Shown piece after piece: positions 8,390 to 17,426 of a stretch of DNA of 64,000 nt. Each line of letters starts with the position of its first letter. Within the stretch, counting starts at the first letter, position 1. This DNA comes from Sphingobacterium sp. (GTDB lineage: Bacteria > Bacteroidota > Bacteroidia > Sphingobacteriales > Sphingobacteriaceae), in the NCBI GenBank assembly GCA_022712315.1, contig JALAGS010000028.1:27870-91869 (forward strand), read 5' to 3'. The notes beneath the pieces were generated by a model. It ran no database searches. It was not told the DNA's origin and saw nothing but the letters and a program-made list of their open reading frames with translations. A program made the translations under genes and the position numbers.

Positions 8390-9433
8390 ATGGCTCACTC
8401 ATCTTGTCAATATATTCCATCTGATATCCATGTACCCGGATTAGCGGCCATACACGCCGAACACCTTAGCTTTTCCTTTCACGAAAACAATGTCCAATTC
8501 GCTGTTGAAAACAGTTCTTTCGATATCGAAGAAGGGAAAATAACGGCTATCATCGGCGAATCCGGCAGCGGAAAAAGCACATTGCTGAGACTTATTTATG
8601 GCTTATTGGAACCTACTGGCGGCATTGTACGCTACAAAGGCTGGCAAGTCCCCACACGTAAAGACAAGTTAATTCCGGGACATGATTCCATGAAATTAGT
8701 TTCACAAGGCTTCGACGATTTAAATACTTATGCCAATGTATGGGATAATGTTGCTTCACAATTACCCAACACAGATATCAAACGCAAGCAAGACAAAACA
8801 GCGGAAATATTGCAACGCTTACGCATAGACCACCTGGCACGAAAAAGAGTAGCAGACATCAGTGGTGGGGAGAAACAGCGCGTAGCAATCTGTCGGGCGC
8901 TAATCAACGAGCCTGAAGTTTTACTAATGGATGAGCCATTTAATCAGGTAGACGCTTCTTTTCGCGATACCCTGCAACAGGATATAAAGGATATCGTTAA
9001 AGAAACTGGATTAACAGTCATTTTGGTTTCGCACGATCCAACCGAAGTACTTGCCTTGGCAGACAATCTGATTGTGATGAAAGCCGGTAAGATTTTGGAT
9101 CAAAATAATCCGCATCTACTTTACAACCAACCATCGCATCCTTATACCGCTCAATTATTGGCAAAAAGTAATATACTACAAGTTGAGCAGGCTCAAAATT
9201 TAGGCATAGCTAGCGAAAAACCAATCGCGATTCATCAAGAATGGATTTCAATAAGTCCTTCAGAAGAGTCTACCTTTTTTGTAAAAGATGTGCGTTTCAG
9301 AGGCTTTTATTATGAAATCGTCGTCAGCAATAATGAGATTAACTTACACGCGATTATCACGTCCCAAGTAATTCCACAAAAACAACAGACGGTTGATCTA
9401 ACGATATCCCACTGGATTGCTTTTGACCATTAA
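8390..9433 (+). CDS. ABC transporter ATP-binding protein (orphan)
   Basis: An ATPase of 347 residues. The ABC domain (about 20-260) has Walker A GESGSGKST, the signature SGGEKQRVAICRAL and Walker B LLMDEPFNQVDA followed by the switch His in VSHD. About 90 residues follow that resemble the regulatory or TOBE-type tail of import ATPases such as those for polyamines, sulfate or iron. No permease or binding-protein gene is adjacent, so the substrate is unknown. It is co-directional with porX and tsaE and probably on their transcript. It ends only 9 bases from the convergent esterase gene. Confidence 0.82.
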   Translation: MAHSSCQYIPSDIHVPGLAAIHAEHLSFSFHENNVQFAVENSSFDIEEGKITAIIGESGSGKSTLLRLIYGLLEPTGGIVRYKGWQVPTRKDKLIPGHDSMKLVSQGFDDLNTYANVWDNVASQLPNTDIKRKQDKTAEILQRLRIDHLARKRVADISGGEKQRVAICRALINEPEVLLMDEPFNQVDASFRDTLQQDIKDIVKETGLTVILVSHDPTEVLALADNLIVMKAGKILDQNNPHLLYNQPSHPYTAQLLAKSNILQVEQAQNLGIASEKPIAIHQEWISISPSEESTFFVKDVRFRGFYYEIVVSNNEINLHAIITSQVIPQKQQTVDLTISHWIAFDH

Positions 9434-9442
9434 TTTGATATC

Positions 9443-10294
9443 TTACTCTTGTGTTTTTAGCCACGACAAGAATGCATCAAACCATAATTTATCTGAGGTT
9501 TTGTTAATTAATCCAAAACCGTGTCCGCCCTGCTCGAACGTATAAAGCTTATTCGGCACTTTTTCTTTATCTAGGGCAGCCATCATTCTATAGCTATTTT
9601 CTATAGGTACGGCCATATCATCTTTGGCATGCACAAAGAAAACGGGACAAACTTCAGGAGACACCTGTAAATTGGAAGAAAATAGTTTAATTAGGTCATC
9701 CGATGGGTTTTCTCCGATGAGATTAATACGGGACCCTTTATGTGTTATATCATTTTCCATGGAGATTACTGGATAAATTAACCCAGCAAAATCAGGTCTC
9801 AATGAAATATGGGAGGGGTTTGCAATGTAATCTTTTTTAAACTTTGTAATTAAAGTAGATGCCAGATGCCCGCCCGCAGAAAAGCCAATCACCCCCACTT
9901 TTCGAAGTTCGGGATGTAAAGTCCTAATCAATTGCATCGATCGTTGAGCATCTTGAAGTGGCCCGATTGATTTGTCGCGCATAATATTCGGTGAAGGCAA
10001 TCTATACTGTAAAACAAATGCTGAATAACCATTTTTTATGAGTTCTTTCGCAACAGCGTGCCCCTCGTGGTCCATCGCGATATGAGAATAACCTCCTCCA
10101 GGAATGATAAGTACAGCAATATTCTTATCGATACCTTTATCTGGCGTGTAAGCGAACAGTCTAGGGACATTTTTTTCTAAATTTACAGCCTCTTTATCCG
10201 TGGCATTCGGAATGGAATCTGTATAAAGATTTATTGTTTCCTGCGCCTGAACGAAAGAAATCAACGAACATAAAATCATAAAAACTTTTTTCAT
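9443..10294 (-). CDS. Secreted alpha/beta hydrolase (acetyl-esterase type)
   Basis: A probable periplasmic carboxylesterase, 283 residues with a signal peptide (about 1-18, ending VQA-QE). It shows an alpha/beta-hydrolase fold of the acetyl-xylan or BD-FAE esterase kind: oxyanion-hole motif PGGGYSH (65-71), nucleophile Ser139 in GFSAGGH, acid Asp226 in AKDD and catalytic His258 in GGHGFGL. Relatives remove acetyl groups from plant polysaccharide or act on small esters. No glycosidase is next to it, so the natural substrate cannot be fixed here. A promoter in the 79-base gap after ald is not obvious. Confidence 0.8.
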   Translation of the reverse strand: MKKVFMILCSLISFVQAQETINLYTDSIPNATDKEAVNLEKNVPRLFAYTPDKGIDKNIAVLIIPGGGYSHIAMDHEGHAVAKELIKNGYSAFVLQYRLPSPNIMRDKSIGPLQDAQRSMQLIRTLHPELRKVGVIGFSAGGHLASTLITKFKKDYIANPSHISLRPDFAGLIYPVISMENDITHKGSRINLIGENPSDDLIKLFSSNLQVSPEVCPVFFVHAKDDMAVPIENSYRMMAALDKEKVPNKLYTFEQGGHGFGLINKTSDKLWFDAFLSWLKTQE

Positions 10295-10373
10295 TAGAAT
10301 AATAATTTATAAGGTATTTTTTAGCAGATCAGGTTCTAAAGATTGCCTGCCAGAAACCGTCGAGATTAATTAT

Positions 10374-11585
10374 TTATAAAGAGGACACAACTAAAAGATC
10401 CAGATCTTTAGCTGTCATATTAAACCTTGAGGCCATATCTATATTCGTAAGATTACCTTGATATAAATAAATAGAACTTCTGATACCGGGATTCTTCCAA
10501 ATTGCATTTTTCAATCCTCCGAGTTCAGCAAAATCAAGTAAAATCGAAGTAAAAATATTGCTCATGGCGTACGTCGCCGTCCGCGCTACCCGAGAGGCGA
10601 TATTGGGAACACAATAGTGAATAACATCAAATTTCCGAAAAATAGGTTTATCGTGAGAAGTCACTTCCGAGGTCTCGAAATTGCCCCCTTGATCAATGCT
10701 TACATCTATTATAACGGAATTAGGCTTCATTTTAGAAACCGTCTCTTCCGAAATCACACAAGCGGAACGCCCGTTACGAGCTCGTAAAGCGCCGATAACT
10801 ACATCTGAACTGATAACGGCCTTGTTTAAAATAATAGGTTGGATAACGGAGGTAAATACACGACTACCCAGATTGTTTTGCAAGCGTCTAAGTTTATAAA
10901 TCGAATTATCAAAAACCTTAACCTCTGCCCCCAGCGCCAAAGCCGTTCGGGCGGCCTGTTCTCCAACGGTCCCCGCTCCAATAATAACAACTTCTGTGGA
11001 AGCTACACCGGTAACACCTCCCAGCATCAGTCCTTTTCCTCCAAATGCATTGCTCAGATATTCTCCTGCAATTAAGGTTGCTGTCGCCCCCACAATTTCG
11101 CTCATTGCGCGAACCACAGCTAGGCAACCGCCTTCATCCCTCAAATATTCGTAAGAAATTGCTGTTATTTTTTTGTGCATTAATGCCTTTAGTACATCCA
11201 AGTTCATTAACGAGGGTTGCTGAGAGGACAATAGGAGCTGCCGTTCTTTCATCAGCTTAACTTCACTGGTCGTAGGGCTACCAACCTTAATGATCAGATC
11301 TGCTTGGTATACTTCTTCCCTCGAAGAAACGATACGAGCGCCCTGTTCGCTATAATGATGATCCAAAAAATTAGCTCCACTGCCCGCGCCAGTCTCTATG
11401 ATTACCTCGTGCCCATTTTCTACCAATAATGCAACCGCTAAAGGTGTCAAACAAATCCGCTTTTCCTGAAGCGAGGTTTCTTTTGGAATGCCTATAAATA
11501 AACTTTTTGCATTCCTTTTCTTCTCAAACAGCATCTCTTTTGGAGAAATCATAGCCTGGCTCGCAAGCTTTCCTAACTCATTCAT
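10374..11585 (-). CDS. ald: Alanine dehydrogenase
   Basis: A cytoplasmic NAD-dependent enzyme that interconverts L-alanine and pyruvate plus ammonia. The 403 residues fit the AlaDh/PNT family: an N-terminal catalytic domain beginning GIPKETSLQEKRICLTP and a Rossmann NAD-binding domain with VIIGAGTVGEQAAR near residue 205. The protein carries about 25 extra residues at the N-terminus compared with typical AlaDh, which is usual for Bacteroidota members. It is a single gene, divergent from the polysaccharide dehydratase. A transhydrogenase alpha subunit is the alternative, but no beta subunit lies nearby. Confidence 0.88.
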   Translation of the reverse strand: MNELGKLASQAMISPKEMLFEKKRNAKSLFIGIPKETSLQEKRICLTPLAVALLVENGHEVIIETGAGSGANFLDHHYSEQGARIVSSREEVYQADLIIKVGSPTTSEVKLMKERQLLLSSQQPSLMNLDVLKALMHKKITAISYEYLRDEGGCLAVVRAMSEIVGATATLIAGEYLSNAFGGKGLMLGGVTGVASTEVVIIGAGTVGEQAARTALALGAEVKVFDNSIYKLRRLQNNLGSRVFTSVIQPIILNKAVISSDVVIGALRARNGRSACVISEETVSKMKPNSVIIDVSIDQGGNFETSEVTSHDKPIFRKFDVIHYCVPNIASRVARTATYAMSNIFTSILLDFAELGGLKNAIWKNPGIRSSIYLYQGNLTNIDMASRFNMTAKDLDLLVVSSL

Positions 11586-11664
11586 CTTTTAAAATTGATC
11601 GTTAGCTAAAATTACAATAAATAATCAATCTTATCAAACGAAGATAAATTTGGCACCGCCCAGC

Positions 11665-11694
11665 TTTGGAATGAGACAAATTTATCTACATTTG
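11665..11694 (+). promoter_or_regulatory. Promoter of the CapD-like dehydratase gene
   Basis: TTTG (11665-11668), 18 bases, then TACATTTG (11687-11694) match the Bacteroidota sigma-ABfr consensus in sequence and spacing. It ends 24 bases before the chosen ATG at 11719, which argues against the longer frame that would start at TTG 11650. Confidence 0.65.
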
Positions 11695-11718
11695 TCTAAA
11701 TTAATCAGATATAATACC

Positions 11719-13638
11719 ATGCTCAGCAAAGTGAATATAGTACCTCGATGGATCATTTTTTTATTGGACATCTTTAGTGTCTCCATTGCTTATCTGCTCG
11801 CAAATGTCATTTACTACGATTTTAACTTCGATTTTCTACTCGACATTGATTTTAGTATTCGTTACATTTTATTTATAAGTGTATGCTCTCTGTCATTTTA
11901 CCTCTTCAAGATGTATACCGGGATTGTTCGTTACACAAGCGCCATCGATTCCATACGTATATTATCAACCATAATATTTAGCGTTTTTGTTCTGTTAGTA
12001 ATCAAATTAGTGATCCAGGCTAACGAGGTTGAAAGAAACATTCCAACTGCGCTCATTATCTTCTTTGCGCTCTTCTCTTTTCTTATTTTGACCGTATATA
12101 GAACAATTATTAAAATTTTCTTTTTATACACAAAAAAAGTCAACGGCTCCAGAAAAAAAACCCTGATCTATGGTGCTGGTGATTTGGGGATCGCTGTAAA
12201 AAGAACGCTAGACCATGACGTACGCTCCAAAAATGCTATTGTAGGATTTTTAGATGATAATGAGCAAAAGATCAATAAAGTAATTGATGGGACCAAAATT
12301 TACGCTTCTCAAAAGTTTAGTCACCTCATTAACACACTAAATATTGAAGAAGTCATCATCGCATCCCACAACATTCCGTCAGACCGCAAAAATGAGATCA
12401 CAGACGTTGCACTTGAAAAAAATGTAAATATCTTAACGCTACCACCGATTAAGAAGATTATGAATGGCGATCTTAACCCTAATCAGATTCAGAAAATAAG
12501 AATCGAAGATTTGCTAGAAAGGGATCCGATTAAGATTAACGACGACCATATACTAAGCCAGACAAAAGGCAAAAGGATATTAGTCACAGGAGCTGCTGGT
12601 TCAATAGGAAGTGAAATAGCTTCTCAATTGGGGAAATACGAACCTCAAATGATTATCCTTTGTGACCAAGCGGAGTCACCGCTGCATAACCTCCAACTAG
12701 ACCTTCAAGACGAGTTCCCAAATCAGGTATATCATACCTATATCGCGGATGTTCGAAGTACAAAACGCATGCATTTACTTTTTGAAACCTTCAAACCGCA
12801 CTATGTATATCACGCAGCAGCCTACAAACATGTACCAATGATGGAAAACCACCCGCTGGAAGCTGTACAGACCAACGTCATGGGGACGAAGAATCTAGCT
12901 GATTTAGCCGTAGAATTCCAAGTTGAAAAATTTGTTTTTGTTTCCACAGATAAGGCGGTAAATCCGACAAATATCATGGGAGCAACCAAACGTATCGCAG
13001 AGATTTATGTACAATCATTAAACAATCATTTGGAACACGCATCAGGCGGAAATGTTCACACCAAATTTATAACAACCCGCTTTGGCAATGTCCTAGGCTC
13101 AAATGGATCAGTTATCCCCCGATTTAGAGATCAGATTCAAAAAGGCGGCCCTGTAACAGTAACCCATCCCGAAATCACCCGCTATTTTATGACCATTCCT
13201 GAAGCATGTCGGTTAGTTCTTGAGGCCGGAACAATGGGACAAGGCGGAGAGATCTTTGTTTTTGACATGGGGAAATCGGTAAAAATAGTTGAGCTCGCTA
13301 AAAAAATGATCCGTCTTTCAGGGTTTAAACCAAATGAAGATATTGAAATAAAATTCACTGGTTTGAGACCCGGAGAAAAATTATATGAGGAACTATTAAA
13401 TGATTTAGAGAATACCATGCCCACTCACCACGAGAAAATCATGATCGCCAAAGTCAGAGAAAATAATTATGATATCGTGTGTATAAAAATCAATGAATTG
13501 CAACAGCGCTTAGCGACACAAAACAAAAACGAAGTTGTCTATCAAATGAAAATTATTGTCCCGGAATTCAAAAGTAAAAATTCCATCTACGAACAACTGG
13601 ACAAGGAAATTGAATTGTCAAACGGGTCGGAAAACTAA
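11719..13638 (+). CDS. Polysaccharide biosynthesis nucleotide-sugar dehydratase (CapD/WbpM/FlaA1 type)
   Basis: A membrane-bound UDP-GlcNAc 4,6-dehydratase-like enzyme that makes keto-deoxy sugars for capsule or O-antigen. From ATG 11719 it has 639 residues. About four hydrophobic helices fill the first 120 residues; next comes a CoA-binding-like Rossmann segment (YGAGDLGIAVKR); then the SDR catalytic domain with NAD motif VTGAAGSIGSE, the YHAAAYKHVP stretch and STDKAVNPTNIMGATKR, where Met replaces the SDR Tyr as in this family. The upstream extension from TTG 11650 overlaps the promoter and is rejected. No glycosyltransferase cluster follows, so the polymer is unknown. Confidence 0.9.
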   Translation: MLSKVNIVPRWIIFLLDIFSVSIAYLLANVIYYDFNFDFLLDIDFSIRYILFISVCSLSFYLFKMYTGIVRYTSAIDSIRILSTIIFSVFVLLVIKLVIQANEVERNIPTALIIFFALFSFLILTVYRTIIKIFFLYTKKVNGSRKKTLIYGAGDLGIAVKRTLDHDVRSKNAIVGFLDDNEQKINKVIDGTKIYASQKFSHLINTLNIEEVIIASHNIPSDRKNEITDVALEKNVNILTLPPIKKIMNGDLNPNQIQKIRIEDLLERDPIKINDDHILSQTKGKRILVTGAAGSIGSEIASQLGKYEPQMIILCDQAESPLHNLQLDLQDEFPNQVYHTYIADVRSTKRMHLLFETFKPHYVYHAAAYKHVPMMENHPLEAVQTNVMGTKNLADLAVEFQVEKFVFVSTDKAVNPTNIMGATKRIAEIYVQSLNNHLEHASGGNVHTKFITTRFGNVLGSNGSVIPRFRDQIQKGGPVTVTHPEITRYFMTIPEACRLVLEAGTMGQGGEIFVFDMGKSVKIVELAKKMIRLSGFKPNEDIEIKFTGLRPGEKLYEELLNDLENTMPTHHEKIMIAKVRENNYDIVCIKINELQQRLATQNKNEVVYQMKIIVPEFKSKNSIYEQLDKEIELSNGSEN

Positions 13639-13668
13639 AGTTAATTCACTTTAAAATTTACAAAACAC

Positions 13669-13698
13669 TTGCAAATTTGCTCGAAAAGTGTATTTTTG
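13669..13698 (+). promoter_or_regulatory. Promoter of the TPR protein gene
   Basis: TTG (13669-13671), 19 bases, then TATTTTTG (13691-13698) give a near-ideal Bacteroidota promoter 24 bases upstream of the ATG. Confidence 0.7.
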
Positions 13699-13722
13699 CA
13701 ATCCATATTTTACTGATTAGTA

Positions 13723-14394
13723 ATGTCTAAAAACACAAATAATACAAATCAAGGTTTTAAACCTTCAAAAGGATCTTTTTTTCAAGATAACCAAAAAAGT
13801 GTAGTGTTCATTTTAGGTGGTATCGTTGTATTGATCTTACTTTATTTTGGATATCAAAAGCTGTATCTAGATCCAAGAGCAGAAGAAGCTTCGAACCGTA
13901 TGTACAAAGCAGAACAGCTTGCAACAATTGATTCTTTGCAAAACAAAGCAGTCATGGGCGACGGTTCATTTCTTGGTTTTAAACAAATTGCCGACGAGTA
14001 TTCAAATACAAAATCTGCAAATATTGCAAATGCATATTTAGGTGGTTTATATTTACGTCAAGGCAAATTTGATGAAGCGGTGAAAGCACTCGAAAAATAT
14101 TCTCCTACTGGAAGTCAAATTTTAGATCCTTTGGTAATCGGTTTAACAGGTGACGCTTACTCAGAATTAAAAGATTACAAAAAAGCGGCGGACTATTACA
14201 AGCAAGCATCTGAAAAATCAAGCAACTCCTATACAACGCCACTCTTTTTGAAAAAATTAGGGCTTGTATACGAAGCACAAAATGATTACAAAAGTGCAGA
14301 GAACGCTTACAAAAAGATCAAAACAGATTTTCCAGAGAGCCAAGAGGCTTCTTCAATTGATGGCTTATTGGGCCGTGTGCAAGCACATCTGTAA
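13723..14394 (+). CDS. Membrane-anchored tetratricopeptide-repeat protein
   Basis: The 223 residues comprise a polar N-terminus, one membrane helix at about 27-47 (VVFILGGIVVLILLYFGYQ), and a region of TPR-like helix pairs (from about 95 to 215, with repeats such as ANAYLGGLYLRQGKFDEAVKAL split over several units). The topology, N-terminus inside and TPRs in the periplasm, is like E. coli YfgM/AncA, an accessory of the Sec translocon and BAM. That likeness is structural and the role here is not shown. It has its own promoter and a strong terminator. Confidence 0.75.
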   Translation: MSKNTNNTNQGFKPSKGSFFQDNQKSVVFILGGIVVLILLYFGYQKLYLDPRAEEASNRMYKAEQLATIDSLQNKAVMGDGSFLGFKQIADEYSNTKSANIANAYLGGLYLRQGKFDEAVKALEKYSPTGSQILDPLVIGLTGDAYSELKDYKKAADYYKQASEKSSNSYTTPLFLKKLGLVYEAQNDYKSAENAYKKIKTDFPESQEASSIDGLLGRVQAHL

Positions 14395-14421
14395 TAGAAT
14401 AAATCTAGAACATAATAAAAA

Positions 14422-14449
14422 AGAGGCTATTTCATAGCCTCTTTTTTTG
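14422..14449 (+). terminator. Rho-independent terminator of the TPR protein gene
   Basis: AGAGGCTAT and ATAGCCTCT form a perfect nine-base stem with a three-base loop, followed by a run of T. The T run also carries the -33 TTTG of the ribH promoter, so the two signals overlap. Confidence 0.9.
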
Positions 14450-14474
14450 TGACCACCTAAAATCACTATCTTTG
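14446..14474 (+). promoter_or_regulatory. Promoter of ribH
   Basis: TTTG (14446-14449), 17 bases, then TATCTTTG (14467-14474), ending 8 bases before the ribH ATG. This gives a very short leader, which leaves no room for a riboflavin (FMN) riboswitch. Confidence 0.65.
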
Positions 14475-14482
14475 TTACTATT

Positions 14483-14971
14483 ATGGCAAGTAGCATTAAA
14501 AATTTATCAGACTTTTCGCATATTCAGGTTGCGGATGCAAGTCCATTCAAATTTGCGATCGTTGTTGCACAGTGGAACGCAGAAATTACTGGTGCATTAT
14601 TGAACGGCGCAATTACAGGATTAGAAAAGCACGGCGCTAAGGAAAGCAATATACAGGTGATCGAGGTTCCTGGGAGTTTCGAGTTAATTTCTGGAGCAGA
14701 CCTAGCGTTCAGAAATCAGAGTTTTGACGCCGTTATCTGCTTAGGTTGCGTCATTCAGGGAGAGACTAGACACTTCGATTTTATTTGTGACGCAGTTGCA
14801 AACGGCATTGCCAATGTGGGGCTCAAATACAATAAACCTGCTATTTTTGGTGTGCTGACAACGGATAATCTACAGCAAGCATTGGATCGTGCGGGTGGCA
14901 AGCATGGCAATAAAGGTGAAGAGGCCGCTATTACTGCTATACAAATGGCTCATATTGCCAAAAAATTCTAG
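14483..14971 (+). CDS. ribH: 6,7-dimethyl-8-ribityllumazine synthase
   Basis: RibH condenses the ribityl-aminopyrimidine with 3,4-dihydroxybutanone 4-phosphate to make lumazine, the last intermediate before riboflavin. The 162 residues contain the family motifs VVAQWNAEIT, VPGSFELI, GCVIQGETRHFDFIC (with the catalytic His) and GVLTTDNLQQAL, and NKGEEAA near the end. It is a lone gene between terminators, with its own promoter. The length fits a subunit of the icosahedral or pentameric enzyme. Confidence 0.97.
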   Translation: MASSIKNLSDFSHIQVADASPFKFAIVVAQWNAEITGALLNGAITGLEKHGAKESNIQVIEVPGSFELISGADLAFRNQSFDAVICLGCVIQGETRHFDFICDAVANGIANVGLKYNKPAIFGVLTTDNLQQALDRAGGKHGNKGEEAAITAIQMAHIAKKF

Positions 14972-15055
14972 TTTGGTATTAATTTTGCCTACCATTCAAT
15001 GATGAAAGGTATTTTTGAGCACAACGTAGAAACTCAGATACTTCATATTTTGAAT

Positions 15056-15106
15056 AAATCGATTAATAAGATATTCACTTATTTTATTAATCGATTTTTA
15101 TTTTTC
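15056..15106 (+). terminator. Terminator downstream of ribH
   Basis: A perfect 14-base inverted repeat (15056-15069 and 15084-15097, AAATCGATTAATAA and its complement) with a 14-base loop, then TTATTTTTC. The stem is AT-rich, but its length and the T tract support termination. Confidence 0.75.
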
Positions 15107-15192
15107 ACTAGCATAAAAATGCAATCATCAAGCTGAATGCACCCGATAATGGAGTCATTTTGCTTTGTGATTGCTTCTTTAAAAATAGGATT

Positions 15193-15930
15193 ATGAAAAC
15201 ATTATCGAATGTACTGTTGATATTTATTCTTACTTTATGTCAGCTCGATGTTATAGCTCAAGGTGATAGTCTAAACAAACAGATATGGCAAAGTATCGGT
15301 GGCCAAGGTAAATGGGACTCTTTACAATTTCTAGCTTTCTCAGCAAAGGGAAATACGATTTCAGATCAACTCTCCAATGATGAGCGTAAATTCTTATTCA
15401 ATCGCTCAACCGGAGAATGCAGATTTGACGGCTATAGTGGAACGGATCAGGTGACTTATCTGTTTAATTTTAAAAACAGCAGCGCGGATAAACTCTACAT
15501 TGGGGGAAATTCGACGGCAGATGGTGCTGAAATTAGAAAATCAATCCGAAGCCAGCTATTTTCCGATCTTAATCTCCTTCTTTTACCCACCTTAATTGGA
15601 CAAAAGAATGTCACACTCAAAAGTCAAACCGACCGTTTCATTGGTGGACAAAAATTAACAATAGCGAATATCAGTTCGTCTGGTTCTATTTTTGGTTTAA
15701 AGATAGATGGGTCTATTTATATAGACCAAAATACCGGCGAGATCACTTATTACGAATACACCGATAAAGGGGAGAAAATTGCTTATGAAGTAAGCAAATA
15801 CAAGGAAATCGGGGATGGCATACGGCTACCCAGTTTTTTTAACGCGACGAATAACGATAAGAAGACCTGCGTATTCTCCTCTATTTCTTCCTTTGTACAA
15901 GTAGAACAGAAAAAATTCACAGAACTATAA
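15193..15930 (+). CDS. Secreted protein of unknown function (DUF6503-like)
   Basis: From ATG 15193 the protein has 245 residues with a signal peptide (about 1-22, cleavage near VIAQG). The frame extends 11 codons upstream, but those residues would spoil the signal peptide. The mature part is beta-rich and begins with a stretch around IWQSIGGQGKWDSLQFLAFS that resembles outer-membrane lipoprotein-sorting or DUF6503 proteins, which adopt a half-barrel like LolA. I do not recognise a catalytic motif. It is followed after one base by ytxJ, so the two are translated together. Confidence 0.65.
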   Translation: MKTLSNVLLIFILTLCQLDVIAQGDSLNKQIWQSIGGQGKWDSLQFLAFSAKGNTISDQLSNDERKFLFNRSTGECRFDGYSGTDQVTYLFNFKNSSADKLYIGGNSTADGAEIRKSIRSQLFSDLNLLLLPTLIGQKNVTLKSQTDRFIGGQKLTIANISSSGSIFGLKIDGSIYIDQNTGEITYYEYTDKGEKIAYEVSKYKEIGDGIRLPSFFNATNNDKKTCVFSSISSFVQVEQKKFTEL

Positions 15931-15931
15931 T

Positions 15932-16270
15932 ATGATTAATTGGATAGAATTAAATACAGAAGAACAGTTACAGGAACTTTACCAATCCGATAAAGTCGTG
16001 GCCATCTTTAAACATAGCACTACTTGTGGCATAAGTAACATGGCCAAGCGTAGCCTGGAGCGAATGTCAGCTACTTCTGACCATGATTATGCTATTTATC
16101 TCTTAGACCTCTTACGCTACCGTTCACTATCGAATGAAATTGCTCAACGCTGGAACGTAGAACACCAGTCGCCACAAATACTGATCGTAGAAGGGAAAAA
16201 TAACAGATACGATGCTTCTCATGGTGATATTCAATTTGACGAAATTGAAAAATACCTGACTGCACTTTAA
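15932..16270 (+). CDS. ytxJ: Bacillithiol-system thioredoxin-like protein YtxJ
   Basis: The 112 residues match the YtxJ family: a thioredoxin-like fold with a single active-site Cys in HSTTCGIS (near residue 32), where relatives usually have TCPIS or RCSIS. Family members are monothiol bacilliredoxins thought to remove bacillithiol from mixed disulfides. Its presence suggests the host makes bacillithiol, though no bsh gene is in this window. It follows the secreted unknown protein by one base and is closed by a strong terminator shared with the convergent gene. Confidence 0.85.
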   Translation: MINWIELNTEEQLQELYQSDKVVAIFKHSTTCGISNMAKRSLERMSATSDHDYAIYLLDLLRYRSLSNEIAQRWNVEHQSPQILIVEGKNNRYDASHGDIQFDEIEKYLTAL

Positions 16271-16311
16271 GGTTACCACCTGTAAATGCTATAAAAACCA
16301 CAAAACTTATC

Positions 16312-16350
16312 CCAAGTGATCAACTGGTTGTATTGATCACTTGGAATATT
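16312..16350. terminator. Bidirectional terminator between ytxJ and the isoaspartyl peptidase gene
   Basis: CCAAGTGATCA and TGATCACTTGG form a perfect 11-base stem around an 11-base loop (16312-16322, 16334-16344), followed by AATATTTTA. It lies between convergent genes and can serve both. Confidence 0.8.
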
Positions 16351-16376
16351 TTATGGGCATGAAAGTAGTCAAGTGA

Positions 16377-17426
16377 CTATTTATAAATTTCTACGGTAAT
16401 CTTACCATCTTTGGTCACAGTTCCCCTATACATGCCGGTGGTATTAAAAGGCATAGCGACGTGACCATTTTTATCCAAAACAACCATCCCTCCATTACCG
16501 CCCATCTTACCAATACCGTCGATCACTTCCTGACTTGCCTGAACAACATCTTTACCTTTATATTCCATTAATGCCGACACTTTATAGGCGGCTACATGAC
16601 GAATATAAAACTCTCCCCACCCAGTACAAGAAACTGCACAGGTTTCGTTGTTAGCATAAGTTCCAGCGCCGATAATTGGCGAATCACCTACTCGCCCAAA
16701 CTTCTTATTTGTCATCCCCCCTGTCGAAGTACCCGCTGCCAAGTTACCGTATCCATCCAAAGCAACACAGCCCACTGTACCAAATTTTGCATCTTTATTA
16801 GTTACCCCCAAACGCGAGACCTGTTTTTGATCATGATCCAATTGCGTTTTGGTACTGTCTTCTTTTTTAATTTTCTGTAGAGATTCCCAACGTGCTTCAG
16901 TCCAAAAATAGGAAGGATCTACGATTTCTAATCCCGCTTGTTTAGCGAATTGCTCCGCACCGCTACCAACCATCATCACGTGTTCAGATTTCTCCATCAC
17001 CGCTTTAGCTGCTGAGATCGGATTTTTGATAGTCGAAACCCCAGCAACGGCTCCAGCAGCCAAAGTCTTTCCGTCCATAATCGAGGCATCCAATTCATTT
17101 CTTCCATTGTGTGTAAAAACAGCACCCTTTCCAGCATTAAATAATGGTGAATCTTCCATGATGTGAATCACGGATTCAACCGCTTCCAAACTGCTGCCCC
17201 CTTGCTTAATTTTTTCATAACCGACTTGAAGAGCTTGCCCCAGTACAGTTTTATAAGCCCGCTCCATCGAATCTGTCATATTCTTTTTCAAGATCGTGCC
17301 AGCTCCGCCATGGATTGCTAAGATAAATTCACCTTTAGCTAAGGTTGTGGACTTTTTATACGATTTGCAGGACATCGCCAACAGACTTCCCGCCATGATC
17401 ATGACGCATATCTTCAGATTATTCAT
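16377..17426 (-). CDS. Isoaspartyl peptidase / type III L-asparaginase, lipoprotein
   Basis: An N-terminal-nucleophile hydrolase that removes isoaspartyl residues from peptides or hydrolyses asparagine. From ATG 17426 it has 349 residues: a lipoprotein signal with Cys20 in SLLAMSC, the N-terminal half with AIHGGAGT and NAGKGAVF, and autocleavage before Thr217 in KFGTVGCVA, which becomes the catalytic nucleophile, followed by AAGTSTGGMTNK. The envelope location differs from the cytoplasmic E. coli IaaA. Its ATG overlaps the stop of the S4-domain gene (ATGAATAA), so the two are translationally coupled; the longer frame from 17462 is rejected for this reason. Confidence 0.9.
   Translation of the reverse strand: MNNLKICVMIMAGSLLAMSCKSYKKSTTLAKGEFILAIHGGAGTILKKNMTDSMERAYKTVLGQALQVGYEKIKQGGSSLEAVESVIHIMEDSPLFNAGKGAVFTHNGRNELDASIMDGKTLAAGAVAGVSTIKNPISAAKAVMEKSEHVMMVGSGAEQFAKQAGLEIVDPSYFWTEARWESLQKIKKEDSTKTQLDHDQKQVSRLGVTNKDAKFGTVGCVALDGYGNLAAGTSTGGMTNKKFGRVGDSPIIGAGTYANNETCAVSCTGWGEFYIRHVAAYKVSALMEYKGKDVVQASQEVIDGIGKMGGNGGMVVLDKNGHVAMPFNTTGMYRGTVTKDGKITVEIYK

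Noticed and set aside
11650..11718. Longer N-terminus of the CapD-like protein from TTG 11650
   Set aside because: It would run through a good promoter (11665-11694), and the membrane helices begin after ATG 11719.
14422..14474. Overlap of terminator and ribH promoter as a regulatory device
   Set aside because: Compact intergenic spacing explains it; there is no room for an FMN riboswitch and no further structure.
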